NCBI GenBank assembly: GCA_032622095.1
Contig: CP136063.1
Location: forward strand, 36,740,106 to 36,804,105
Source of the DNA: Siphonodentalium dalli
Lineage: Eukaryota; Mollusca; Scaphopoda; Gadilida; Siphonodentaliidae
Length of the DNA stretch: 64,000 nucleotides
Direction: 5' to 3'
The position numbers and the translations under genes were made by a program. This document shows positions 33,090-43,769 of this stretch, piece by piece. Every line of letters starts with the position of its first letter. The first letter of the stretch is position 1. Under the pieces are notes generated by a model, which searched no databases, had not been told where the DNA came from, and saw only the letters and a list, made by a program, of their open reading frames with translations.

Positions 33090-33659
33090 AGGGGTACTGT
33101 ACGCCATTTTCATTAAATTTCCGGTGACAACAACGTTCTAATATCGATAATATATAGAAACATAAGTAATTTGAGTCGAAGATGTATTCTGTAAACGCTC
33201 AGGTTAATAGGCTATCTTAAAATGTAATAATTTAAAAGTTAATAATTTGATATCAATTGAATTTATGACTGGAGCCATAACATGGCGTCAATTAAATTAC
33301 GAATTTCCGTAATTGAGGGATACTGGATTGTTAAACCGGTCGCACACACGATCGCTTAAAATATTATGATGATACGGGGAGAACACTCAAGCCACTCACT
33401 GACTAGCGACGATACAATAACTTAAATGATTATATGGGACTAGTATGCCTATAATATAACTTTTATTTGATTTATTTGGTTGAAAACTGCACAAAAATTA
33501 CTCGACAACGACAATTTGTATTTTTGCATTCCGGTAAATTTGTCATCCGTAACACTACTTCGTACTCAACAGACTTCTAAATAATGAAAAAATTGTTACC
33601 TTATTCTCCGACTCGGATACTATAGAAACCAACAACAACATTTGGCGTACAGTACCCCT
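33090..33659. mobile_element. 570-bp TTAA-flanked MITE with AGGGGTACTGTACGCCA ends
   Basis: 17-bp perfect terminal inverted repeats sit directly inside TTAA on both sides (33086-33089 and 33660-33663). There is no coding capacity. TTAA duplication fits piggyBac or Kolobok. The AGGGG start is not the CCC of piggyBac, so Kolobok is the better guess. Confidence 0.8.
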
Positions 33660-33663
33660 TTAA

Positions 33664-35051
33664 TTGAAATCTATGTCCTATCATACTCCTGTGCAATGGT
33701 CATTTCAGTCCAAAGAAAATGTAAACAGTTGAAGTGAAATTAAAAGTATAACGTTATGGAAGCTGCAAGAGTTCAATTAGGGAAAACAATCAGTTGCAAA
33801 TTTGAAATACACCAGTATCAGCTAATGAATAAGATACAGGAAACGATATTAAGTATAACAACGAAACAATAACATATAGGTCTACGGTGTTCAAACCAAA
33901 TTATGAAACAATATATCTGGTGGACCGACTAAAAGTGAAAACATGAACATGTAAGAACACGAGAGGGCAGTAGCATATCAATGCATGGTGCATATATGTT
34001 ATGCAAATTTGCATTACTATAAACCCCATGCTGGTGGAGAGGGACACATTTTTTTAAATAGCGCACCTTAGATATACCGAGCCCAGTACTCTTAACCAAC
34101 AGGTCTGCGCCTATACAAGCCTAGATATATTCGCTCTTAGAAACAAGCTTTATGCCTATATATATAGGCCTATAGCGCCGTCAAAATTGTCCAATACGCC
34201 TATATTTTAAATAAGGTACAAAAAAAAACATTAGGGACGGGCGAGTGTGTATATATGCCTATCAGGGTGGGCACTGACAAATGATCAACAACAAATATTT
34301 GTGTTTTGCTGGCCTATTGTTAGCGGTTTAGTGTATTACAGTCGGTATGGCATGCCAGTCGTGAACGTCTGTAATACAGATGCCTTTTCCTTAACATATT
34401 TCTTATATTATAGTGTAACATAGCGTTGTATTAGGTGGTCACATGACCCCGAGAAAGTCTCTTATATATGACTGTTTTCTTCTCAGAGTCAACTAACACA
34501 GATTTTTGCGTCTTAGAATGTGGGTCAGATCTTATCTACCAAATCTCACACAGCCTCATATTTTAGATGCCAGAACAATGGGTACTCAGAAGTGGGAGTG
34601 GCTATCAATTTAATTGACACCTGTGTCATGGAGCCGATGCACTGCTGTACAGTGTGGTCCGATCGGTGATGTATCTCTAAATGTAAGAGAGACCGAGTTT
34701 TCGGTGCATATTGGGTAGTAACAATTATTATTTAATAATAATAATTACTAATTGAGTGTATGAGTTCCCGCAGTAGGCGATTCAACCTATGTATCTGATA
34801 AATCAGTGTGTGGATGTGACCCGGGTAGGTAATTTAATACCAGCGGTGGAATCGTCGGTTATTGTAAATAACCAATGATAAGGAGAAAACACATTAAAAT
34901 CAATTTAATGTCATCACAAAACAAGTCATGAATGTAGGTGTACAAATGTCACAGTATCGTTCACAATTGTCACGACACAGAATGTTCAATGAGTGCACTA
35001 GGGCCTGTTGCCTTTTTGGTTCCTCCATTTCCTGTGATGCGACCCGTGGTG
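33664..35051. other. No gene seen
   Basis: AT-rich sequence with several taggcctat words around 34150-34190. No supported frame, array or RNA gene. Confidence 0.5.
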
Positions 35052-35624
35052 TCAGCGGTTATCCCTGTTCGGTGTTTTGAATGAATATTCCTGCGACACG
35101 CCCGAAGTATGCCACCCTTTCATGTAGTCTGCACGCAGTTGCATCTTGTAATCTAGGAGTCTGTCTGCACATTCGTTGTTATGTTTCCGAGATAATCCGG
35201 TTCCGCACATCTCCACTTTGGGGTTGGCTTGGGTCACTGCCGTTTTCAGTTCCGAGTTCAATGAGGCAATCTTTACGTCAAGAAGAGCCACAAGTGACTT
35301 AATGAAAGCTTTATGGCCCTCCTCGACACCAGTATGTATAAGCTGGTGCAATTCTTCGTCGGCCTCGCTGATCTTAAATTCAAGTGTCAGTCCCTCCGGA
35401 GTGTAGCCACTGTCAGCCGCATGTTGAAAACGGGCTCGCATCATATTTAAAGGCTGTCTCTGGTTTGTTATGGGGATAAAATCCCTCATAACGTCATTCA
35501 GGATCGCTTCTGTTGATTTCCCCAGCTGACTGCAAGGCAGCAGATCGCCGTTATAAATGGTGAAATCCAGTTGAAGAACCTCATTTGATGGAGATGTCAT
35601 GGTGGTAATATCTTCTGATGACAT
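35052..35624 (-). CDS. Hypothetical protein, 190 codons, single exon
   Basis: A clean ATG-to-stop frame with GC content above its surroundings. It reads MSSEDITTMTSPSNEVLQL at the start. The middle contains GYTPEGLTLEFKISEADE, and a helical Ala/Leu/Lys region follows (VALLDVKIASLNSELKTAV). The C-terminal part carries scattered Cys and His (MCGTGLSRKHNNECAD). No signal peptide or membrane segment is seen. No family was recognised. It could be a host gene or a gag-like or accessory ORF of a mobile element. The isolated position and lack of flanking splice sites do not decide. Confidence 0.55.
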   Translation of the reverse strand: MSSEDITTMTSPSNEVLQLDFTIYNGDLLPCSQLGKSTEAILNDVMRDFIPITNQRQPLNMMRARFQHAADSGYTPEGLTLEFKISEADEELHQLIHTGVEEGHKAFIKSLVALLDVKIASLNSELKTAVTQANPKVEMCGTGLSRKHNNECADRLLDYKMQLRADYMKGWHTSGVSQEYSFKTPNRDNR

Positions 35625-36014
35625 CTTTCAAAATCTGTTATGATGCCGATTGTACTATGTCCAGTTATATATTAATAGAGCGATGACATTTATGGATGTC
35701 AGTGCACGTCAGACAGCTGGCTCCTGTGGACCACCGCTGCGAAGCTGCAAAGGGAGACAAGGCTCTCCAGTGTATGTCAATTGTACTCCGGCAGTTTTAT
35801 GCCAGGCCCATGCCAAGGCCATGGATATGGGAACTAATCCGTAACTAGATACCAAATTACGTGTATGTACAATCATATAGCGCATATATTATTTTTTTTG
35901 CTCAGTTAGTGGAAACAGTATATAGTTGATTCTGCTCAGTTATATGTTAAATCATATAGTGCAAATAGAAACTCCCCAAATTCAATATAAATCAGATCAG
36001 GTTGAACTATACCC
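35625..36014. other. Upstream flank of the 190-codon ORF, no gene seen
   Basis: It contains the first copy of a direct repeat (agaaactccccaaattcaat, about 35967) whose second copy follows the minisatellite at about 36590. Confidence 0.5.
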
Positions 36015-36478
36015 AGCTTTGACATACATTGGTTATACAGTCTAGTGTCATATGGCCTGTACTTGTAGCTTTGACATACATTGGTTATACAGTCTAGTGT
36101 CATATGGCCTGTACTTGTAGCTTTGACATACATTGGTTATACAGTCTAGTGTCATATGGCCTGTACTTGTAGCTTTGACATACATTGGTTATACAGTCTA
36201 GTGTCATATGGCCTGTACTTGTAGCTTTGACATATCTAGTGTCATATGGCCTGTACTTGTAGCTTTGACATATCTAGTGTCATATGGCCTGTACTTGTAG
36301 CTTTGACATATCTAGTGTCATATGGCCTGTACTTGTAGCTTTGACATACATTGGTTATACAGTCTAGTGTCATATGGCCTGTACTTGTAGCTTTGACATA
36401 CATTGGTTATACAGTCTAATGTCATATGGCCTGTACTTGTAGCTTTGACATATCTAGTGTCATATGGCCTGTACTTGA
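36015..36478. repeat. Minisatellite with 52-bp and 38-bp units
   Basis: The unit start agctttgacata occurs at 36015, 36067, 36119, 36171, 36223, 36261, 36299, 36337, 36389 and 36441. This gives 52x4, 38x3, 52x2 and 38x1. The short unit lacks 14 bp (cattggttatacag), flanked by ata microhomology. Confidence 0.97.
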
Positions 36479-37093
36479 TATATACTGAATATGTTGAGTA
36501 TTTTCCATGAAACTACCTGTTATCACTGCATGATGAAGGTCGCCAAAAACTGCCAGTTTTCATCAATGCAGTGAAAGTCGCTAGTTTCATAGAAACTCCC
36601 CAAATTTAATATAAATCAGATCAGGTCAAACTTTACATCATGGGTATAAAATAATAAATTTGAATCGAAGACTCCTGTCCAGAAACGCTTCTATCAGTTA
36701 ATAGTGATTTTATTTTCAAATTTCAGGTGTACAACCAATTTGGGACATTTTATGGCCCGCAGAAAACATTCAGAGCATAGCATGTGGGAGAACTCTATCG
36801 CTATCTGAGATTGCCAGAAAGTTTCATGATAGTATGTTCTAAAAATGGTACTGAAAAAGGTCCCAAATTATTGTTGTATTATATAAGAATAAAATCAATA
36901 CTAATCGATAGATACATTTTCAGACAGGGGTCTTTGATTGTCAATTAATTATTTTACACCCAGGAAAACAGATTTAGGAAGGGATAATCCATCTTAAACC
37001 TGGCCGAAACCCTGACTGTCCACTATCCACTGAACCAATTTTTCAAGAACAAGCTCCACAGACAAACTTCCATTTTGTAATGGGAAATGGACT
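36479..37093. other. No gene seen
   Basis: It includes the second copy of the agaaactccccaaat direct repeat and a short imperfect hairpin at 36500-36590. No coding frame. Confidence 0.5.
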
Positions 37094-38099
37094 TTAACCC
37101 TTTACCCAACAGAACGGCCCTGTGCCACTGCATTCTCTTATATATGCCAGTCGACCATAGGAATGCATTGGCTTAACATATTAAAAATTATAAAATTGTC
37201 AAAGAATGTAGAAAAATATTACAGTAAAACCTCTACAAACCGAACATCCTTCGGACCGGCTCTTCTGTTCGGTTTAGAGAGGTGTTCGGTTTATAGAAAA
37301 ATCGCATTACGATCAGAATGTATTGACGTTGTTACTAAGTGTTGTCGATGCACAATCAACTCATTATTGAATTTAACTTTATTCAATAAAGTACTGAATA
37401 AAATATAAATAACATAGATAAATAATAAGAATTAAAACATGGTATGTTAATAAAACATAAAACATGTACCGGTATATAGATAAGACTGTAAACGATAAAT
37501 TTTATGGTGATTCGAAAATGTCGTTGAAAATATTAATGTAGGGCATGTATTGTAGTTTCATATGTGTTGAATAAGCGTGTTTGGATTTAGGATGTAAAAA
37601 TTTATGTATTTGTTCATTTATGGACTAGAAAAAGCATCCGATGTTCGGAATAGAAAGTTACCGCATTATAGAGGTAATTTTTAATGAGAATGCACTTGGG
37701 TGAATTCGGGACCAGACAAATTGTTTGGTATGGAGAGGGATTCGGGTTATAGAGGTTCCGGTTTGGAGAGGTTTTACTGTATAAAAATTGTTAAAAAATG
37801 TAAGAAAAAATTATAAAATTGTTAAAGAATGTAAGAAAAAATGGTAAAAAAGTGTTAAAAAAAAGAATTTTTTTTAGGCCAATGCATTCTCTTATATATG
37901 CGAGGCGACCTATGGTTGACTCGCATATATAAGAGAATGCATTGGCACAGGGCATAACTGTAACCATCACAATGTGGTCAATGAACCGGTTCCAATGATA
38001 TCCATATTTGTAATGTGTTATTGAGACAGACCGAAGATATTTTAGGCTGTTGAAGCTTTATTTGGGCGTTTTTGGCTGTTTTGTTGGGTAAAGGGTTAA
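37094..38099. mobile_element. piggyBac-type MITE (copy 2) carrying a nested insertion
   Basis: The same TTAACCCTTTACCCAACA ends as 11471-11870, in reverse orientation, at 37094 and 38099. The right part holds an intact 69-bp hairpin core (37878-37946) and the left part a decayed one. The interior is interrupted by the TA-flanked element 37222-37779. Confidence 0.85.
37222..37779. mobile_element. pogo-type MITE nested in the piggyBac-type MITE (558 bp)
   Basis: The element starts cagtaaaacctctacaaacc and ends with a close inverse (ggtttggagaggttttactg), with TA at both borders (37220-37221 and 37780-37781). The host-element sequence resumes on the other side. It has no coding capacity. Its internal part repeats ttcggttta words. 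Its TA/CAGT ends fit mobilisation by a pogo transposase such as the one at 21043-22233, but that link is untested. Confidence 0.85.
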
Positions 38100-38789
38100 G
38101 GCTGCATGTGTCACCCTTGGAAGGAAAGCCCTACTGTCAAACACCATCTTCATTTGAGGCATTCCGAATGCTGGAGTTCTGATTGCCCCCAGGGGTGCCG
38201 GAAGCATCCAAGGGCAAGGGGGGCAGAGCCTACAAAAAGGGCACTTTTCTGCAAAAAAGGGCATTTTCTCTGCAAACTCGGGAAAATAACCATAAATTCA
38301 TTGTGGCAAAAATCCCTATTTTAATGGTATTTGTTGGTTTTTATGGCCGTTTTGTGATAAAATTGACAAAAAATTAATATTCCTTGTGAAATTGGTGGTA
38401 TTTGGACCAAAAAAGTCACATTTTGCTATAAAAACACGAGATTAAACATACAAAAAAAGGGCAAGTCCTGCCCCCCCTCTTCCGGCGCCCCTGCTTGCCC
38501 CACTTATCCACTTCAAGATGTCGGACAATGTCAGACTGACATTTCCTCTGCCAAACTTGTAAGAATCACCAGCTGAAATTTTAATTTAATATTTTATATT
38601 AAAACCATATTGAGTGAATTTCAATGAACATAACGAAATATCAAAATAATTATACTTCAAGATTGCCTCAGCTTGTTCCGTTCCATAGCCACACCCACTG
38701 GATCATTGTGGTTATAAACGCTTCTGTACCATAATATTTCAATGAGCACAGAGGTCATGGTAAATATCTCTAGATAAGATCAACTATGT
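38100..38789. other. No gene seen
   Basis: It contains repeated aaaaagggca words (38230-38270 and 38450-38465). No supported frame. Confidence 0.45.
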
Positions 38790-38926
38790 GAGTCGACCAT
38801 AGGTCGCCTCGCATATATAAGAGAATGCATTGGCTAACCCAAAAATATATATATATATTTTTTTTTAGGGCACTCTACAGACCATAAATTAGGGCCGATC
38901 TCATCGGCCCCTGGCACTAAAAGGGT
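38790..38926. mobile_element. Truncated TTAA-type MITE with half a hairpin core
   Basis: The right half of the hairpin core (gtcgcctcgcatatataaga onward) is followed by sequence ending ctggcactaaaagggttaa, as in 26686-26908. The left end is missing. Confidence 0.7.
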
Positions 38927-38997
38927 TAATTGTATAACGTGAGTCTGTATTGAGAAAATGGCATTCTGCAGATTGTGTGATCTTAAATAAAGACTAT

Positions 38998-39249
38998 TCA
39001 TGGAAAATATGATGTCTGTACATATAAAATGAATATAAATAGCCTACATTCAACTCCTTGCAGCAATAAAACCCAAGCTTGCTCAATGGTCTCTGCAACC
39101 CTTCGGTCGTTGCTGCCGACTTCTATATCATCATAATTAAATGTGGTGTTCGCCTCGAAATGATCAATTGTCATCTTGGGCTCTGATCCCAAGAACAATG
39201 CCCTCCCGTCCTTCTCATGCCGCCTCACTTCAGGACGTACACCACCAAT
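38998..39249 (-). pseudogene. HECT-like gene, last exon
   Basis: The acceptor is tatagctttacag and the entry phase is 0. It reads IGGVRPEVRRHEKDGRALFL, then EPKMTIDHFEA, then EVGSNDRRVAETIEQAW. An ALFL / LT.D / GSN.R..E...I..W succession marks the C-terminus of animal HECT-like (G2E3-related) proteins often found near transposons. The frame ends at 38998. Belonging to this family is inferred from motif order. The gene is classed as broken because of the frameshift in the first exon listed. Confidence 0.45.
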
Positions 39250-39574
39250 CTGTAAAGCTATAACATATATGTTTATTGTTGACACATGGAATTATCAGGC
39301 ATGTATTTGAGCTTTAGAAAAATTGAAATTTACTGATTTTTTCATAAAAGATTTGTGTTCACTATAACCTCTACTTCAAATGATCACATCACAACTTCCT
39401 GTAATTCTAGTATTAGAACACACCAATAATCTATGTATTTTACAGATAGCCAATTGAAGTTTGACAAAGATGTGAATGCAGCCATTCTTAGAGTGAACTG
39501 TATTTTCAGAACTATACAAAACTCACTTACTTGCAAAGGAAGTTATTATGCGTCTGGTTAAATTTTGATCAGAC

Positions 39575-39916
39575 CTGTCTTGGAAGAAGGGATATGGGCT
39601 GCTCAGCTGATCCAACATACATAACAAAATCTCTAAACAATTTGCCCTTGAAATATCTATCAATAAATGATAACATTAACCAAGCTGACTGGTAAGAATA
39701 ATCATAATATAATGGGGCACCTTTAATGATTTGATGCAAAGCCATTTTCTGAGGTCCTATGATATGTTGAGCACTCATTGCGTGTATAAATTCTGGCAAA
39801 CATCTTGGAGATAATTTACTAGATGGTACAATGTAACCATCCGCGAACCTATCTGGTAGGAGTCTGTCCACTGCTTCCCGAAATTCTGTGATATCATCTG
39901 GCATACTCTGGAGCGC
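39575..39916 (-). pseudogene. HECT-like gene, middle exon
   Basis: The acceptor is tttgtgtgtcag and the donor AGACAG then GTCTGA. The exon is 342 nt, phase 0 to 0. It encodes ALQSMPDDITEFREAVDRLL, then LPRCLPEF-like and IHAMSAQHIIGPQKMALHQI segments and KLFRDFVMYVGSAEQPISL. It joins in frame with the exons on both sides. The position corresponds to the helical part following the GGP motif in HECT-like C-lobes. No catalytic Cys was identified. Confidence 0.5.
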
Positions 39917-40011
39917 CTGACACACAAAGAATACTATTACGCAACAGATCAACTCAATTATTGAAAATTCCTCACCACTACCGCCTCTCCCAGCATCTCT
40001 CATCCCTTTTC

Positions 40012-40090
40012 TCTCTCTATCTCTCTCTTGTCCTCTCTATCTCTCTCTTGTCCTCTCTATCTCTTTCTCGTTCACAATCTCTCTCTCCCT
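40012..40090. repeat. CT-rich low-complexity repeat
   Basis: Three copies of a tctctatctctctcttgtcc unit of about 23 bp. It is in the intron just upstream of the middle HECT-like exon. Confidence 0.9.
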
Positions 40091-40844
40091 GCTTCTCACA
40101 ACATCCTTACTATAATTATGATATTTTCATTCCTTCCCGTCCGACCCCCTCTCTTCACCTAATGAAGAGCGGGCGCGAAACAAAAGGGGGGCAAACTTAA
40201 CAAAAGCCCTTGGGCTTGTTGTTTAATCCCCTTTCCAATCAGTCGAATATTTGTACTACTCTATACTCCTGTTAAATGTCTTTCAAATGTTTATATATGT
40301 TATATTTTGATTGGAATAAAATATGTTTACACTAATTTGATAGTTAAGCTCATGTAAATGTATGTACATTTGTGATTTACTTATATGTTATCACAAGTGT
40401 ATGTAATAAGTTATCACAAGTGTATGTAATAAGTATCTTTAAATTGTTGATATGTACACCAGCCCTCTTAATTCAGATATTTGGCTTCGGCAATCTGCTA
40501 CGGCAACCCTTTGTAGTGACCCGGTTTGCTTCAGAAAATGGCTTCAGCATTGCTGATTGCCATAGCCAATTATAAGGGCTGCAGAAATAAACTATTTCAC
40601 TAATAACCAATAGAGAACCTCAAATGTATCAGATTTTAGAGGTCAGCATAAAAATTATGTCTCATAACAAGTGATAATAAAATAGATTGTTGAAACATTC
40701 CTCGTGGTTATCCCATTATCAGTCTGCAGCTGAGATCTGAATATCAAAACATATGTTGAATAGACTCAAATTACTGCTTAATTCATGAGTAATTACATAC
40801 AAGTACCAGGATGAAAAGTCAATTTAGAAAGAAGGATAAGTTAC
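40091..40844. other. Intron of the HECT-like gene, no other gene seen
   Basis: AT-rich, with a short direct repeat gttatcacaagtgtatgtaa at 40386-40430. Confidence 0.5.
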
Positions 40845-41048
40845 CTCAGCAAAGGCCTTTTGTAAGTGTTCTGGTAAACCAGAAATATTTGTTGACATCT
40901 GTCCTGTCATGATGTAGTGGCAGACTGTTTCATTGAATACTGACAGGCCAGGACCTCCACTTAACAGCAGTCAGCTGTCCCAAATGTTGGAACTTTTGCT
41001 CCAAAATTAATGAGAAGTTCTTTATGAAGTTCTTTTTGTGTTCCTCGC
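40845..41048 (-). pseudogene. HECT-like gene, first recognised exon (frameshifted)
   Basis: The acceptor is ttaaatttcag and the donor GCTGAG then GTAACT. It begins EEHKKNFIKNFSLILEQKFQ, then HLGQLTAV. After a frame change near 40975 it continues SGGPGLSVFNETVCHYIMTG, then LPEHLQKAFAE. The LGQL...GGPG.. motif pair is diagnostic of HECT-like proteins in invertebrates. The frame break between the two halves indicates a pseudogene or an assembly indel. Confidence 0.55.
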
Positions 41049-41313
41049 CTGAAATTTAATGAATTCTCATGCTTAACTCATGATCATTTTTCAGTTGCAA
41101 ATCATTGCTGGGTGTGGCTAAAACACCATGTTCTTTACTTAATAATATTATTGTAGGTAATATATAATAGAATAAATAATCATGGTTACATGATATAATT
41201 CACTTGGTGACTGGTAAAAATCTCATTTGATTTGGTTAATACGCCTCATGAATTATATCCCCTAATGATTGAAGCCAGTTGATTACTCTTATCATTTTAA
41301 TGATATAGAACAG

Positions 41314-41420
41314 TTATTGGCTCTGCAGCTTTTTGTAGCATCTGGTCATTGTTCCCTTCTTTGTGTTTATGGCCTGAATGATGTCCTTGGCACTCATCCA
41401 GAGTTGTTTTATGGCATATG
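41314..41420 (-). CDS. Exon of a possible BEN-like gene (stop-containing)
   Basis: The acceptor cttttctttttcag is strong. The frame reads AYAIKQLWMSAKDIIQAINT, then KKGTMTRCYKKLQSQ, and stops. A W....I.AIN..CR/CYK.L end resembles the last helix of BEN domains. It may be the terminal exon after 43308-43487. Weak by itself. Confidence 0.35.
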
Positions 41421-41589
41421 CTGAAAAAGAAAAAGGATGAAGCAGAAGTTAAAGAAATTGCTGATCATTCATATAAAAGCTTGTCGTTTCTAACTTACAA
41501 GTAATCTTTTAGACTAAATATGCATTTGAATATAAACATGTGGTTGATTTTAAATTTGCAACATTAATCCCAACATTCTGTGAGATGTT

Positions 41590-42110
41590 AAACCCCGATC
41601 GCAATGGGACCAGCCCCCTCCCACCAATTTATAAACTGATAAAATCTCGTGCTTGTTCATTTTAATGCCTATATGAGAATGTCCCTTTTGATTGCGTTCC
41701 GTAATCCAAAATGGCTGCCATGGTGGCCATCTTTGATTTCCTGAGATTTTCTTAAGAAATTCCTTCCATCCAGGCTACAGGTCGCCACATGTAATATCCA
41801 ATCACCCAATTTCATTCGCTTGTTCGTTTCAATGCCTATATGAGAATGTTCCCATTTGGCCGCGTTCCGTAATCTGATTTCCTCAGATAATCCTTCCGCA
41901 CATGCTACAGGTAATATTTATCATTCGATCAGAAGTCACCAAATTTTATATGCATGTTCATCTCAATGCTTAAATGAGAATGTCCTCTTTGGCTGCCATA
42001 TTTGATTTCTTCCATGTAGGCTACATTCTGATTATAACCAAATTTCATGTATGTTCATTTCAATGCCTAGACTAGAACTATAACTCTTTTTGTCAAGTTA
42101 AGAAGATATT
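41590..42110. repeat. Degenerate tandem repeat of about 150 bp, 3-4 copies
   Basis: The words ttgttcatttcaatgcctat, gagaatgt(t)cc and gcgttccgtaat recur around 41655, 41815, 41955 and 42050. Related words occur at 24661-25000. Confidence 0.7.
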
Positions 42111-42612
42111 GTCATAGTGCGTTGTCCGGTATGGCAGGGTTTCCCCCTGCCGACCTTTGCCATGAAATCCCGCTCATACACAAATAAATGACGTTATTAA
42201 AAACTTATTCAGTCGTGTCTGTCTCGGCACTCATATTTAATTCCGTGGGAACCAGTGCACCTGCGATTATGATGTCTGTTCGACCTTTTTTGGTTGAGTT
42301 ATCCCCCTTTTTTGACTTAGAAACTTTTTGCAACCTGCATAATTTTGTCTGAGCTGTTATTCCTACATTTTTCGGTCAATAGGTTTAAGATTAGGATTAA
42401 TTAGGATTAAGGTTGTGCACCTGCAAGGGGAACTGTTATTTTATTATTTTAACTAAATGTTTACTGACATGTGAAACATCTTAGTATTTTAAAAACATGT
42501 GGGGGGGGGGGGGGTATCCTTAGTCCCATTGGGACAGTCGCACCTCTAGTTTATATTGGATTTATCATCTTTTTAGATTTAGTTTGCGCCGGCATTTTGT
42601 CTTGTTGCTTAC
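42111..42612. other. No gene seen; poly-G tract
   Basis: A run of about 15 G residues lies at 42501-42515. The words gtatggcagggtttccccctgcc (in part) near 42128 and gcggaaaccctgcgtatgg near 42843 are inverse, so the interval may be one inserted element. No coding frame is supported apart from the next exon. Confidence 0.4.
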
Positions 42613-42740
42613 CTGTGATCGCCGTCTGTTTCTCAAAATCCTGATGAAAAATGCCCCTCATGACATACCGATCCATAAGTCGCGGGAATTTTTTAATAAG
42701 GGAAATTGGGTCAGAAAGTTGCGACTTATATATACACCGG
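42613..42740 (-). CDS. Exon-like frame of unknown protein
   Basis: The frame reads SQLSDPISLIKKFPRLMD, then RYVMRGIFHQDFEKQTAIT, and ends at a consensus donor (ACAG then GTAAGC). No convincing acceptor was found upstream. It may belong to the BEN-like gene between 43308 and 41420. Confidence 0.35.
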
Positions 42741-43307
42741 CCGGTAAGGTAAATGGCGAAATTACAGATAAATGGGTCTTCATACATTTAATTATTTACT
42801 GGTTTCCCCCATAGCAGCTACCGGACCCATTCCCCCGACCCATAGCGGAAACCCTGCGTATGGTGACATCTGCTTATCTGGATGTCACAGCCTATCGCAT
42901 CCAATTGTTGCAGTGCTTAATTGACAAGCTAAAATAAATATATTACATTTCACAAATTCATAGTCATTAGTGTAAAATATTTAATTTTATGTTCATCATA
43001 AATAGCAGAAATACTACTGTAATTATAAGTTTTTTGCTTTCGAAGTGATAATATCCCTTTAATAAACTAAAGACCAGATACATAAATAAATTGGCAAACA
43101 AAATCCTAAAAAACTAGGATCCCTGTTAAAGATCCCGGTCCATTCCCAAAAAGGCTGGATTGATCCCTGTGACCGTACTACTAGTGCCAATATCCGCAAT
43201 GTTCACGTCGGACAGTACCAGTATCATAATGCCGAGAGAATAGAGGTACGTTATAAATTTGTCTATTAAATTAACAGGTAGAAAGATTATAGTCGTTGTA
43301 AACTAAC
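42741..43307. other. No gene seen
   Basis: AT-rich, without supported frames or repeats. Confidence 0.45.
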
Positions 43308-43487
43308 CATTTATAGATTGTCCTAGGTCACTCTGAACAAGTTCAGATCCGGTAAGATGGGCCATTTCATTGGGTTCAAAAAACCCATTCAACATCATTT
43401 TTAGGCAGAATGATGCTGTCCTGTTTTTGAAAGTTGCGCATGTCTCTGTCAGCCAGCGCACCGGCACGTACAGATTGTAACCTTCGA
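43308..43487 (-). CDS. BEN-like exon
   Basis: The acceptor is tattctgttag and the donor AATG then GTTAGT. In phase 1 the exon is open throughout and reads EGYNLYVPVRWLTETCATFK, then NRTASFCLKMMLNGFFEPNE, then MAHLTG. An F..KMM..FF.P.EMA..TG succession resembles the first helices of BEN domains, which bind DNA or chromatin. A second frame in the first half (LADRDMRNFQKQDSIILP) is also open, so a frame change inside the exon is possible. Confidence 0.4.
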
Positions 43488-43769
43488 CTAACAGAATATA
43501 CCCTATGTGTATTTCTTCACCATCTCTTCTTAAGATCTGAAATTTGGCAGATTACATGTATTGTTAATATCCAATATCAGTGGCTTTACATGCTCATTTT
43601 ATCCATAATGATTTACAAAAACAAAAATTGATAACTAAGGTTTTGAGATGATCGAAGAAACAATACTAATGCTGGCGGATGGACATATGGACAACTGATT
43701 ACATAAACCATTTGGAAAGCATTTTCAAATGCCTCTAAATTCAAAATACCATTTGATTATTATGCCCCC

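Noticed and set aside
38058-38377. Short overlapping ORFs at the right end of the piggyBac-type MITE
   Set aside because: They cross the MITE border and simple repeats; both strands are equally open.
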